Shown here: piece after piece, positions 1 to 7,801 of the stretch | Position numbering within the stretch: position 1 is the first letter of the stretch | Layout of the letters: every line of letters begins with the position of its first letter | NCBI RefSeq assembly: GCF_024347495.1 | Contig: NZ_AP025491.1 | Location: 1,054,001-1,118,000, forward strand | DNA length: 64,000 nucleotides | Direction: 5' to 3' | Source: Vibrio gallaecicus | GTDB lineage: Bacteria > Pseudomonadota > Gammaproteobacteria > Enterobacterales > Vibrionaceae | Made by a program: the position numbers and the translations under genes | The notes under the pieces: model-generated | The model's input: only the letters and a program-made list of their open reading frames with translations | Told to the model about the DNA's origin: nothing | Database searches by the model: none

Positions 1-1
1 G

Positions 2-1378
2 ACTAACGGTAAATTAGCCAACATAGAAAAGCAACTAGCTGATTCTAACAATAAAAATAACAACTTAGAAAATGAACTAGGTACCCTAACCCACCGCTAT
101 AAAGATGTTATAGATATTGAAAAAGAATGCAAAAGCGTTCAGCAAAATCATACCGATAAAATACAGTCTCTAACCAAGCAAGAAAAAGAAATTGAAAGCA
201 ACATCGAGACTTTGAGACGTAATTACACTGGTAAGAAAGATACCTACGACCAACTGAAAAAAGCTATAGAAATATACTCCGATGATCTCGAAATGATCGA
301 GTACGGATTCTATGAGCCGCAATTCCCTTTCGACGCTCCAAATCAGTATAAAGATGCCATCAAAGCTAACAAAGAAAAACAGAAAGCTATGGTAAAGGAT
401 AAAACCTCAAGAGGGGCAATATTTTGTACAACAGAATGGACAGTAGGGAACTCAAAAGCTGAAGGGCGAAAAATGACTAACAGAGGTATTAAACTTACCT
501 CGCGAGCATTCAATAACGAATGTGATGCTGCCATAGCAAATTGTCGCTGGAACAATGTTCACAAAATGGCTGAAAAGATAAAAACTGCTAGTGACAAAAT
601 CAACAAGCTAAATGAAGTGAACCAGATTTACATTTCAACAAAATACTTAAAACTAAAAATCGAAGAGTTGTTCTTAGCGTACGAGTATCACGACAAAAAG
701 CAAAAAGAAAAAGAAGAACAACAAGAACTAAGAGCTCAGATGCGAGAAGAAGCCAAGCGAGAAACTGAGCTGAAAAAACTACAAAAAGAAGCAGAAAAAG
801 AAGCTGCTACGTATGAAAAAGCTCTTGAAAAGGCGAGGAAAGAAGCACAAGAAGCAACTGGCGAGCAGTTAGACAAGTTGCAAGAGGAAATATCAGCGCT
901 AACATCACAGCTTGATGATGCCAACAGAAAGAATGAACGTGCCTTGTCTATGGCACAACAAACTAAACAGGGACATGTTTATGTTATTTCCAATATGGGT
1001 TCGTTCGGAGATGATGTATACAAGATAGGAATGACTAGACGTTTAGACCCTCTTGATCGAGTTAAAGAGCTAGGAGACGCATCAGTTCCGTTTTTATTTG
1101 ATATTCATGCAATGATAAAAACTGATAATGCACCTGAACTTGAAAAACAACTTCACGAGAAATTTGGCAGTAACAGATTAAATTTAGTTAACATGAGAAA
1201 AGAATTTTTCAATGTAAAGCTAGTAGATATCAAAAATGCTGTTTCTGAACTTTGTGATGATGAGTATGATTTTATTGAAACAGCTGTTGCTCGTGAATAT
1301 AGAGAAACATTAAGCATCAAAAACAGTAAAGAAAAGGTAATTCAACAACAAGAACCTATCTTTGCAGACGCAATTTAG
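2..1378 (+). CDS. Coiled-coil protein with C-terminal T5orf172/GIY-YIG-like domain (5' end outside window)
   Basis: The reading frame is open from the left edge, so the start lies outside the window; 458 codons are visible. The first part is charged coiled coil. A central globular part follows (roughly in-window residues 75-230, DUF4041-like), then a second E/K/Q-rich coiled coil. The last 130 residues hold GHVYVISN...YKIGMTRR, with a distal EKQLHEKF and RKEFF, the layout of T5orf172 (Mug113), a GIY-YIG-related nuclease-like family seen in phage and mobile DNA. The gene points toward the integrase, opposite to every other cassette gene here, and sits left of the attC at 1433. It is probably the cargo of an inverted or own-promoter cassette. 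The biochemical role is unknown; a nuclease or anti-phage function is inference only. Confidence 0.75.
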   Translation, partial: TNGKLANIEKQLADSNNKNNNLENELGTLTHRYKDVIDIEKECKSVQQNHTDKIQSLTKQEKEIESNIETLRRNYTGKKDTYDQLKKAIEIYSDDLEMIEYGFYEPQFPFDAPNQYKDAIKANKEKQKAMVKDKTSRGAIFCTTEWTVGNSKAEGRKMTNRGIKLTSRAFNNECDAAIANCRWNNVHKMAEKIKTASDKINKLNEVNQIYISTKYLKLKIEELFLAYEYHDKKQKEKEEQQELRAQMREEAKRETELKKLQKEAEKEAATYEKALEKARKEAQEATGEQLDKLQEEISALTSQLDDANRKNERALSMAQQTKQGHVYVISNMGSFGDDVYKIGMTRRLDPLDRVKELGDASVPFLFDIHAMIKTDNAPELEKQLHEKFGSNRLNLVNMRKEFFNVKLVDIKNAVSELCDDEYDFIETAVAREYRETLSIKNSKEKVIQQQEPIFADAI

Positions 1379-1389
1379 AATTATACGGG

Positions 1390-1423
1390 TAGGCACTTTT
1401 ATCGTATAAAGTGCCTATTCTCC
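1390..1423 (+). terminator. Hairpin after the T5orf172 gene
   Basis: A 10 bp perfect stem (TAGGCACTTT / AAAGTGCCTA) with an 8 nt loop begins 12 nt after the stop codon. The downstream U tract is weak (TTCTCCC), so termination would be modest. It fits a gene that carries its own transcription signals. Confidence 0.5.
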
Positions 1424-1432
1424 CAAAAGGTA

Positions 1433-1554
1433 TAACGCCTTGTTAAGGTGTGAGGCACGCAATGCCAAAGCCTCCGCATACAACCTTAACCACTAAAACT
1501 AACGCATAGTAAAAATGCCACGCGTGCCGAATCACTCTTGAACAATTTGTTATG
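1433..1554 (-). repeat. attC site (VCR-like, type C)
   Basis: R' appears as TAACGCC at 1433 and R'' as GTTATG at 1549. The inner arms are TTAAGGTGTGA and TCACTCTTGAA, and the central part carries ACGCATAG...GCCACGCGT. It closes the cassette of the 1556-2086 gene. The cassette's two ends (GTTATGTTCAA at 1549, TTGAACATAAC ending at 2122) are perfect inverted copies over 11 bp. Confidence 0.9.
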
Positions 1555-1555
1555 T

Positions 1556-2086
1556 TCAATTTCCAAAGTGCTTCTGACGCTCTTCCCGCAAAAGGTTTCT
1601 CATTTGCGTACCGACAGCTGAAGCTAAAGCGCCTGAATCAGTATGAGAGCAATCCCTATTTATAACCGCTTTATTCAAGTCTGCAATTAGCCGATTTATA
1701 ATTTTGCCTTGCTCTGAATCTGGTAATACCAGAGTGACATTCAGGCTGTTTTCCATCATCTCAGAGTATAATTGAGGTAAATTCAACGGCATTTCATCGC
1801 CTTTATGATTACGAATTACCATACCCAGACAGGAAACAGATGATAAATACTTTGCCGTATTTCTTTGGACGTTATCCCAATGAGATATCGCTAGACTTGC
1901 AGCATGTACTGCATTTTGTGACTTTTGGTTTTTCCGCGTTACATAGACTAGAGCAAGTGAAACAAAGACACTTCCCAAACCAACAAGAGCTGTAGCAGAT
2001 ACAGCGACGATATCAGTTACAACACTAATAACAAACCCTTGCAGTTCATCGCCAACCACCTGATTAGACAACTGAATCTTATCCAA
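1556..2086 (-). CDS. Hypothetical single-span membrane protein (cassette gene)
   Basis: The 176-residue product has one clear hydrophobic segment at about residues 20-50, followed by a basic stretch (TRKNQKSQ), which predicts a short outside N-terminus and a soluble cytoplasmic C-terminal region. The start is TTG with GGAG about 9 nt upstream; no better ATG exists. No family is recognised. The gene occupies one complete cassette between attC sites at 1433 and 2119. Confidence 0.7.
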   Translation of the reverse strand: MDKIQLSNQVVGDELQGFVISVVTDIVAVSATALVGLGSVFVSLALVYVTRKNQKSQNAVHAASLAISHWDNVQRNTAKYLSSVSCLGMVIRNHKGDEMPLNLPQLYSEMMENSLNVTLVLPDSEQGKIINRLIADLNKAVINRDCSHTDSGALASAVGTQMRNLLREERQKHFGN

Positions 2087-2118
2087 AACTAATTACTCCA
2101 ATGAGATATGGTTGAACA

Positions 2119-2240
2119 TAACGCCCAATTAAGTAGCTGACAACGCTACCAATACGCTCAAAATTACCACCGAAATCACTGAAGTTAAGCCGTGCTGAAA
2201 ATGCCAAGCGTTGGCAGTCTGCTTAAATTGCTTGTTAGGC
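2119..2240 (-). repeat. attC site (VCR-like, type A)
   Basis: TAACGCC at 2119 and GTTAGGC at 2234 bound a site with arms AATTAAGTAGCTGACAACGC and GCGTTGGCAGTCTGCTTAAATT. The same subfamily recurs at 3723, 5654, 7241, 7681, 10210 and 11354. It closes the 60-residue cassette gene at 2269-2451. Confidence 0.9.
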
Positions 2241-2268
2241 AGTTTGACCACAATCAGTGAAAGCTTAG

Positions 2269-2451
2269 CTAAGCTGGTTCTATGACTAAATTACGGTTTG
2301 TATCTGAACTCGAAAATACGATATCTGAATTCTCATGTGTCTCAACAATAAACTCAGCTCCTGGCTCTATGTGAAAACTAACCTTAGCTTGAGATACTTG
2401 AACTGTAATTTCACCTGATTCACTACCTGTATTTTTAAACTTCTTATTCAT
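2269..2451 (-). CDS. Small hypothetical cassette protein (60 aa)
   Basis: A 60-residue soluble acidic protein with no cysteine, no signal peptide and no membrane segment. Alternating hydrophobic residues (ITVQVSQAKVSFHI, IVFSSS) suggest a small beta-rich fold. ATG is preceded by AGGAG at a good distance. No family is recognised; it is accepted because it has a ribosome-binding site and fills a cassette. Confidence 0.6.
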   Translation of the reverse strand: MNKKFKNTGSESGEITVQVSQAKVSFHIEPGAEFIVETHENSDIVFSSSDTNRNLVIEPA

Positions 2452-2488
2452 TTAAAGCTCCTACTCGATTGTTTTTAGCTCAGTTGCC

Positions 2489-2569
2489 TAACGACCTAAT
2501 AATTCAAAGTTTTTGGCTAAAAAATTGAGTAACGAAAACAGTTAACTATTTTTTAGGGTCATTATTAAT
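2489..2569 (-). repeat. Atypical, short non-VCR attC
   Basis: R' is GCCTAAC at 2489-2495. It matches the right end expected from the neighbouring cassette's own terminus (GTTAGGC at 2234). GACCTAATAATT is mirrored imperfectly by TATTTTTTAGGGTC at about 2549-2562, giving an imperfect stem. The R'' side (ATTATTA) lacks the usual GTT. Length is about 80 bp and the loop is unrelated to the VCR family. It may be a foreign or decaying attC. Confidence 0.5.
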
Positions 2570-2577
2570 TAGCTTAT

Positions 2578-3015
2578 TTACTTAGGTCGTACTTCGTTAA
2601 AAAAATAATCCCACTTAGGGTCATGAACAGCCTCAATTTCTATTGGATAAGGTTCCATCTCTTGTGGAATATTATGAAGTTTTTCTGCAAAAACATCCGT
2701 AGACTTACAATAAAAAACCCATTCTCGATAACCATTTGTTGTAATAGCTGAACTAAGGACACCTGACATATCTGTTTCAAGCGAGTCAACTAATCGGTTT
2801 TCAAAGATTTCCATAGCCGCACTATCTACCTTCGAAGGCATACCAGACTCATGGACACTATAATTCCAGTAAACTTGAATAAGTTTAGGGTAATTTGAAA
2901 TTCCTAAATGTGGCATTAATTTATCTCTGAAACGGATCATTAGAGGTAAATCATTATACTTGCCTTCTGCAACTGCCCAATGATCATTGTTTATTATATA
3001 TTTCAAATCTTCCAT
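2578..3015 (-). CDS. DUF695 domain protein (cassette gene)
   Basis: The 145-residue protein looks like a DUF695 domain along its whole length: an N-terminal HWAVAEGKYNDLPLMIRFR strand pair, a central segment ending EWVFYCKS, and the closing PIEIEAVHDPKWDYFF typical of the family. DUF695 has no established biochemical role and is often found alone or fused in cassette and accessory regions. The start is ATG with a weak GAGAG upstream. The cassette lies between the atypical attC at 2489 and the VCR-like attC at 3087. Confidence 0.75.
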   Translation of the reverse strand: MEDLKYIINNDHWAVAEGKYNDLPLMIRFRDKLMPHLGISNYPKLIQVYWNYSVHESGMPSKVDSAAMEIFENRLVDSLETDMSGVLSSAITTNGYREWVFYCKSTDVFAEKLHNIPQEMEPYPIEIEAVHDPKWDYFFNEVRPK

Positions 3016-3086
3016 GGAACTCTCTGCTATTCTGATGTTCGAATAAATATAGCTGCTAAGAAAACACTCTGAACATTTTAGATGCC

Positions 3087-3211
3087 TAACGCCGCGTTAA
3101 GTAGTGAGCAACGCCACCACCTTACCTAAAACCTTGCCACCTTAAACACTAAAGCTGACCCAAACTAAAAATGCCAAGCGTTGGGAATCTGTCTTAAACG
3201 CTTTGTTAGGA
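3087..3211 (-). repeat. attC site (VCR-like, type B)
   Basis: TAACGCC at 3087 and GTTAGGA at 3205 flank arms GCGTTAAGTAGTGAGCAACGC and GCGTTGGGAATCTGTCTTAAA. The same subtype occurs at 10673 and 13077. The stop codon of the next gene lies inside R''. Confidence 0.9.
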
Positions 3212-3706
3212 CAATATCTCACGGTCAATCGAATAGATTTCCATACCTACTACTTTTGCGATTTCAGGGAAGAGTATCATCACATAACTCCCTTTGTGGT
3301 CTTCATAAACATACCTCATTTTCGTAAAGACCCCACTCCAGTTTTGAATAAGTGATTCTAATTTCAGTGATATATTCACTTTAGACTCCTCCCTGAGTTG
3401 TTTAACATCACTATTATCACGAGCCTTAACTAAGCTATCGAAGTTGTCATTCATTCTTTTACGCATTTCATCGGGCAGCGCCTTGTAAATTTTGTAAAAG
3501 TCATGGGAATGATTACCTTTAACTTTAAAATCTTCTCCAAAGATGAGTAGGTACAAGCTTTTGAAATAAAGCTCAAGCGACAGCGCAGCATTCACTTGGC
3601 TAGGTAAGAGTAATGTTGGGTGTTGTACAGATGAATGATTCAACACATTCGCAGCTTTCATATAGTCGACAGCTGATTCAAGAATTTTTCTAGCTCGAAT
3701 GTTCAT
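3206..3706 (-). CDS. HEPN-like protein (cassette gene)
   Basis: The 166-residue protein is all-helical by composition. Residues 34-80 (VNAALSLELYFKSLYLL, then a HSHDFYKIYKALP helix) match the usual opening of HEPN-type proteins: a helix with AA.SLELYFK and then G..HDL/F. The catalytic RX4-6H motif of RNase HEPN proteins is not obvious, so this may be a non-catalytic member. HEPN proteins are common in toxin and defence modules, but no partner gene is present in the cassette. ATG start; the TAA stop falls within the attC R'' box. Family assignment is tentative. Confidence 0.55.
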   Translation of the reverse strand: MNIRARKILESAVDYMKAANVLNHSSVQHPTLLLPSQVNAALSLELYFKSLYLLIFGEDFKVKGNHSHDFYKIYKALPDEMRKRMNDNFDSLVKARDNSDVKQLREESKVNISLKLESLIQNWSGVFTKMRYVYEDHKGSYVMILFPEIAKVVGMEIYSIDREILS

Positions 3707-3722
3707 ATTACCTCTATTGTCC

Positions 3723-3844
3723 TAACGCCCAATTAAGTAGCTGACAACGCTACCAATACACACAAATTTAACACCTAAATCACGGAAGCTAAACCGAGCT
3801 GAAAATGCCAAGCGTTGACAGTCTGCTTAAATTGCTTGTTATAA
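3723..3844 (-). repeat. attC site (VCR-like, type A)
   Basis: TAACGCC at 3723 and GTTATAA at 3838, with type A arms. It closes the acetyltransferase cassette. The preceding HEPN-like cassette has ends complementary over 12 bp (GTTAGGACAATA at 3205 against TATTGTCCTAAC ending at 3726). Confidence 0.9.
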
Positions 3845-4369
3845 GTGCGTTTTAGCATAAACCATCGTACTATCGAGCTCACCTGACGGCAGTCGCCTTG
3901 AGTTAATTAATGTTGCTTCAACCTGATAACCACAACGTATTGCAACAGCCTGACTCTTAAGGTTTGACGCTGCCATTTTAATTTCCACTCGTCGTGCTGA
4001 TAAGTCATGAAAAGCGTATTGTTCAACCAAACCAACTGCTTCAGTTATGTAGCCAAAACCAGTTTTTGAAGTTTGTAACCAATACCCAATTTCAAAATAT
4101 GGCACTGATTTATCTCTGACAATAAAACCTACTACGCCTATAAACAACCCGGTTTTCTTTTCAATGATATTAAACCAAAACTCCCCAGTACAACGGGAGA
4201 AATTCACCATTGCTTCTTTAATGTTATCTTCAAGAACTTGTTTAGATAATAAGCCTGAAACCCAAGGCAAAAACTGAGAGAGATCTTGCTTAGATTCTTC
4301 AATGACCCCATGCATAACATCAATATAATTTAAGGACGGAGGTACCAGTTTAAGTCTTTCACTTTCCAT
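3839..4369 (-). CDS. GNAT N-acetyltransferase, RimJ/RimL type (cassette gene)
   Basis: The 176-residue protein begins SERLKLVPPS and continues through a full GNAT_3 fold: FWFNIIEKKTGLFIGVVGF strands, FEIGYWL, then the acetyl-CoA loop region TGFGYITEAVGLVEQYAF (usual G.GYATEA), RRVEIKMAASNLKS and the closing GYQVEATL. Such proteins acetylate N-termini or amine groups of proteins or small molecules; the substrate cannot be told. ATG is preceded by GGAG five bases away. It is one of the most frequent classes of integron cargo. Confidence 0.9.
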   Translation of the reverse strand: MESERLKLVPPSLNYIDVMHGVIEESKQDLSQFLPWVSGLLSKQVLEDNIKEAMVNFSRCTGEFWFNIIEKKTGLFIGVVGFIVRDKSVPYFEIGYWLQTSKTGFGYITEAVGLVEQYAFHDLSARRVEIKMAASNLKSQAVAIRCGYQVEATLINSRRLPSGELDSTMVYAKTHL

Positions 4370-4396
4370 CTAAACTCCGATATTAGGAAGTACTTA

Positions 4397-4519
4397 TAAC
4401 GCCCTGTTAAGGTGTGAGCAACGCAATACCGAAGCCGCCGCATACCACCTTAAACACTAAAACCAACGCATAGTAAAAATGCCACGCGTTGCGAATCACT
4501 CTTAAACAGTTTGTTATAC
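4397..4519 (-). repeat. attC site (VCR-like, type C)
   Basis: TAACGCC at 4397 and GTTATAC at 4513 with arms TTAAGGTGTGAGCAACGC and GCGTTGCGAATCACTCTTAAA. Close relatives are at 1433 and 8239. It closes the ion-channel cassette. Confidence 0.9.
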
Positions 4520-4523
4520 CGTT

Positions 4524-5630
4524 TTAATGCCGAATAACTTTGCGACTTAAAACACCAACAAACGCAGCGATTAACGACGCACCTACTAGTGCTTCTGACG
4601 TACTGATGAGTCTCATTACACCTTGGGAGTTGCTATATGACAAATCGCCATAACCTAAAGTGGAGAATGTAGTAAAAGAGAAGTAAACAGATGTTACAAA
4701 CGAATTGTCTCCACTCGGATTCCCGACAAAGTAGTAAATCAACGCGTAGAGCAAAGCGACAACTACACTCAAGAGCAGAAGTCTACTTGGTTTTGTACCA
4801 TAACCTGTTGCCATCCCCCAAATGAGGTCAAATACCCACTCTCTCGCATTTTTCGCTGATTTATCAGCTTTGAAGGCAGAGTATAAGATATGTTTACGGT
4901 TTGATGACCGCTCCAAATTTAGAAATTGATCTACTTTGTGCCAAATATTTGCTTGCTCGTATGCAACTCTAAATGCTTTGAGATACTCCGGAATTTCGTG
5001 AGGTACCAAAGAGCGAGTTTCCCAGCTTTCTGCTATGCAACCGTCAAATTTTGTTAAATAACTTACCTTAATATTTTCGATTCTAGCGGACTCAAGATAA
5101 ACACCACGAATGTCCGTTCCAGATAGATCTCCGTTAATTAAGCCAAAACTCCACAAGCAAGCATTCTTAAGATTTGAATCAATGAATCGAGTGCCATAGC
5201 CTCCGCTCCCGGCAAAAACGACTCCTTCCAAATTACATTTTTCAAATGTAGCCATTGAAAGCTCAGTCCTCTCAAGATTCGTACCTTTTAAATCGCAGTT
5301 GTAGAAGCGAGCATAATTCAGTGACTTGACGGTCCAACTTGAGTTTGCTGGAAATGTTTGATTGTATACATGAATACCTCGGAGGTCGTCTTGCGTTAAA
5401 ACCCAAAACGCACCATCCCTCATTTCACTTTTCGGGTAGTATGGGTGTCCATAAGGATCTTGGTTGTCCGGGTGTTCTAGTACATATGGGTCTAGTATTG
5501 CCCTTATTTCAACGCCACTCTTAACCCCATCAATTACCTCTCTAAGGACTCTTTGACCTAAATCTGTTTCCCATCTATTTTTTATAAAACGTTGAGTTAC
5601 CAAATCAAACGTAAAACCTTCAGTATCCAT
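4524..5630 (-). CDS. Pentapeptide-repeat protein fused to a two-helix potassium channel (cassette gene)
   Basis: The 368-residue product has an N-terminal soluble region. Pentapeptide repeats follow at about residues 80-200 (NCDLKGTNLERTELS, NLKNACLWSFGLINGDLSGTD). A linker leads to an Ion_trans_2 pore: membrane helix about 284-302, pore loop with the potassium selectivity filter TLGYGD at 324-329, and second helix about 346-364. It should form a tetrameric inner-membrane K+ channel with a cytoplasmic beta-helical sensor or scaffold. ATG start with GAGAG seven bases upstream. It is alone in its cassette and intact. Channel identity is well supported; gating signal and physiological role are unknown. 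Confidence 0.88.
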   Translation of the reverse strand: MDTEGFTFDLVTQRFIKNRWETDLGQRVLREVIDGVKSGVEIRAILDPYVLEHPDNQDPYGHPYYPKSEMRDGAFWVLTQDDLRGIHVYNQTFPANSSWTVKSLNYARFYNCDLKGTNLERTELSMATFEKCNLEGVVFAGSGGYGTRFIDSNLKNACLWSFGLINGDLSGTDIRGVYLESARIENIKVSYLTKFDGCIAESWETRSLVPHEIPEYLKAFRVAYEQANIWHKVDQFLNLERSSNRKHILYSAFKADKSAKNAREWVFDLIWGMATGYGTKPSRLLLLSVVVALLYALIYYFVGNPSGDNSFVTSVYFSFTTFSTLGYGDLSYSNSQGVMRLISTSEALVGASLIAAFVGVLSRKVIRH

Positions 5631-5653
5631 ATATAACTCTCAAAGAAACGGTA

Positions 5654-5775
5654 TAACGCCCAATTAAGTAGCTGACAACGCTACCAATACACTCAAATTT
5701 AACACCTAAATCACTGAAGCCAAACCGAGCTGAAAATGCCAAGCGTTGACAGTCTGCTTAAATTGTTTGTTAGGC
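5654..5775 (-). repeat. attC site (VCR-like, type A)
   Basis: TAACGCC at 5654 and GTTAGGC at 5769 with type A arms. It closes the C_GCAxxG_C_C cassette. The channel cassette to its left has 12 bp complementary ends (GTTATACCGTTT at 4513, AAACGGTATAAC ending at 5657). Confidence 0.9.
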
Positions 5776-6219
5776 ATTTTTGCTTAATATTTGCACTGCA
5801 ATTTGAGCGGCTTTTCTGGTGTAGTTACTACAATTAGATCGAAGGTTATGAGAACGGAAATACTCCATACCCTCTTCAGTTCCTATGTCACAGCCTAAAA
5901 GTTTATGGCAGTCTTTTGCACCGAACTCACTTTCAAATTTTTCAACCAATTCCTGCGTTGCTTCGTACGTAGTAGAGACCGTATCACTTAGAGATTCACG
6001 ACCTAAAACTAAACTAATACCCATAACCGCTCCTGATAGAGCGCCACATGGTCCACACGTTCTGGCCATGCCACTACAAAATCCAGTCGCCATTTTTGAA
6101 GCTAAATGCTCATCTACACCTTGATACTCAGCGATAGCAGAAACAACACTTTCTGCGCACAAAAGCCCACTTTCAAAATGAGCTTCAGCTAACCTACCAA
6201 ATTTAACTGATTCTTCCAT
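5770..6219 (-). CDS. C_GCAxxG_C_C family protein (cassette gene)
   Basis: The 149-residue protein carries the family signature: AESVVSAIAEY, GFCSGMARTCGPCGALSGAVMGI (a GCAxxG-like core), then DCHKLLGCDI and a final cysteine in RSNCSNY. The family is a small putative redox or metal-binding domain with conserved cysteines. The frame is open upstream to 6300, but that part lies inside attC. The true start is the ATG at 6219 (MEESVKF), preceded by a strong AAGGAGG. The function of the family is not experimentally settled. Confidence 0.85.
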   Translation of the reverse strand: MEESVKFGRLAEAHFESGLLCAESVVSAIAEYQGVDEHLASKMATGFCSGMARTCGPCGALSGAVMGISLVLGRESLSDTVSTTYEATQELVEKFESEFGAKDCHKLLGCDIGTEEGMEYFRSHNLRSNCSNYTRKAAQIAVQILSKNA

Positions 6220-6240
6220 GACAACAACCTCCTTAATGCC

Positions 6241-6334
6241 TAACGCCGCATTAAGGTGTGAGCGACGCTTGGCTATACTTGAGCGAAGCGAAACTGCCAA
6301 GCGTTGCGAATCACTCTTAAATGCTTTGTTATAC
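6241..6334 (-). repeat. attC site (short VCR-like, type D)
   Basis: TAACGCC at 6241 and GTTATAC at 6328. It is only 94 bp, with a compact terminal structure CGCTTGGC...GAGCGAAGCG...GCCAAGCG. A near-identical short site is at 9649, and a related one at 8848. It closes the FRG-domain cassette. Confidence 0.9.
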
Positions 6335-6336
6335 CT

Positions 6337-7197
6337 TTATGCTTTATACCTTTCTTTTAGATATTCTGCTGTAGTTTCCATTTCTGGGTATATCTTATCT
6401 TTCGATAATCCTAATAACTCTAATTGCTCACGCAAAAGTTTTTTATTTGTTACCCTAAATTGCATAGGTTTAAACTCACGGTAATCTGCAAGTTTTTGTT
6501 TAGTCCCATTGATACCAAACAATAGAAAAGCACCATCTTGCTTTATGATTCGCCTATTGTTTAGCAAAGGTTTAACGCACCAAATTGATTCAAGGTGTTC
6601 TTTATCGATCACATGAGAAAAATAAGGCTTCTCATCCTTAATCTCATGTAATAGGTACTCAATAGGGGTCGTTTTATTAAATCGCCTTATCCATTTAGAC
6701 TTCTCTTTCTCTTCTACTTCATCTCGTATAGAGCGACTTATGTCCAGCTTGTTATATGGTCTTTTAACTACATTGGAAACTACACTAACAGTATCTGAAT
6801 CGTAATATTTTATATATTTATTAGGGATATCAAAAACTATGAAATCACCATCAGACTCTTCTTTTTCCTCGTCATATTCGACGGCAAAAAACAATGCAAC
6901 CAATGGGTTTGTGGTAATGTCCAGTAGCCTTGTTGGTAAACCATAGTGCTGCATCTTGGTGAGAGCTTCAAAAGTTGACTTATTATCTCGAAATTCATCC
7001 GGATTTCTAATTATGAATTCTCTAAATAATTCATCTTCTTTTTTAAGAAATCCATCACGATCGATAGATGGCGTAATATTCGGATACTTCTCTTTTTGTC
7101 CTCTAAAGAACAAATTCGAGTCAGATTTTTTCACGCTAGCGATCAACTCCAGTAACTTAGGAATTGTATCAATTACTAATTCTTCTTTTTCTTCCAT
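6337..7197 (-). CDS. FRG-domain protein (cassette gene)
   Basis: The 286-residue protein shows the FRG signature: NLFFRGQKEKYPNITPSI near residue 28, then KMQHYGLPTRLLDITTNPLVALFFAVEY near residues 80-110, and an acidic loop before DFIVFDIPNKY. FRG domains are named for the F-R-G motif. They occur in stand-alone accessory proteins, some in defence-linked neighbourhoods, and their activity is not well established. The start is ATG with a distant AGAG. The gene fills its cassette, whose ends are complementary over 11 bp (GTTATACCTTT / AAAGGTATAAC). Confidence 0.85.
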   Translation of the reverse strand: MEEKEELVIDTIPKLLELIASVKKSDSNLFFRGQKEKYPNITPSIDRDGFLKKEDELFREFIIRNPDEFRDNKSTFEALTKMQHYGLPTRLLDITTNPLVALFFAVEYDEEKEESDGDFIVFDIPNKYIKYYDSDTVSVVSNVVKRPYNKLDISRSIRDEVEEKEKSKWIRRFNKTTPIEYLLHEIKDEKPYFSHVIDKEHLESIWCVKPLLNNRRIIKQDGAFLLFGINGTKQKLADYREFKPMQFRVTNKKLLREQLELLGLSKDKIYPEMETTAEYLKERYKA

Positions 7198-7240
7198 TAC
7201 AACATATCTCTATGGTTACTCACTGAACTGAAAAAAGGTA

Positions 7241-7362
7241 TAACGCCCAATTAAGTAGCTGACAACGCCACCAATAAACTCAAAGTTACCACCGAAATCA
7301 CTGAAGCTAAACTGAGTTAAAAATGCCAAGTGTTGGCAGTCTGCTTAAATTGCTTGTTAGTT
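7241..7362 (-). repeat. attC site (VCR-like, type A)
   Basis: TAACGCC at 7241 and GTTAGTT at 7356 with type A arms; the inner copy reads AAGTGTTGGCAG, one change from its relatives. It closes the zinc-ribbon cassette. Confidence 0.9.
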
Positions 7363-7402
7363 GCGTAGCTTGCCACTTGCTGAGTAATAGAGATACTGAA
7401 GA

Positions 7403-7642
7403 TCAATCTAAGTTATCGGGTGTTTTGAGGTTGGTACCACATACTGTACATTTGTAATCACCAGTTGCTTCACCTTCCATTAACCCACCAATTATTGTAG
7501 AAAATAGACCCGAGAAAAAACCTTTAGCTTTTTTCTCAGTTACTTCTTTTGGTTTAGAGAAGCTTTCGTACCTATGCAGCGTTACTTCTTTACAATTACA
7601 ACAAAACGCTCTTGTTTCTTCAGAACCATACATTTTTACCAA
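7403..7642 (-). CDS. Small zinc-ribbon-like protein (cassette gene)
   Basis: Two cysteine pairs (FCCNCKE and CTVCGTN) about 50 residues apart make a probable zinc ribbon. Between them lies a Gly-rich hydrophobic stretch (GFFSGLFSTIIGGLMEG) that could lie on a membrane. The frame is open up to 7690, but that part overlaps attC. The likely start is TTG at 7642, which has GGGAG eight bases upstream, giving 79 residues; the ATG at 7633 is an alternative. No named family is recognised. Confidence 0.65.
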   Translation of the reverse strand: MVKMYGSEETRAFCCNCKEVTLHRYESFSKPKEVTEKKAKGFFSGLFSTIIGGLMEGEATGDYKCTVCGTNLKTPDNLD

Positions 7643-7680
7643 TTTGATTACTCCCTGTAAGCTGATTTCTCCCAAGCAAC

Positions 7681-7801
7681 TAACGCCCAATTAAGTAGCT
7701 GACAACGCTACCGATACAGTCAAAATGCCACCGAAATCACTGAAGCTAAAATAAGCTGAAAATGCCAATCGTTGGCAGTCTGCTTAAATTGCTTGTTAGG
7801 C
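7681..7801 (-). repeat. attC site (VCR-like, type A)
   Basis: TAACGCC at 7681 and GTTAGGC at 7795 with type A arms; the inner repeat reads CCAATCGTTGGC here. It closes the cassette of the 7796-8218 gene. Confidence 0.9.

Noticed and set aside
6220..6300. N-terminal extension of the C_GCAxxG_C_C gene
   Set aside because: It reads through attC; the ATG at 6219 has a strong AAGGAGG.
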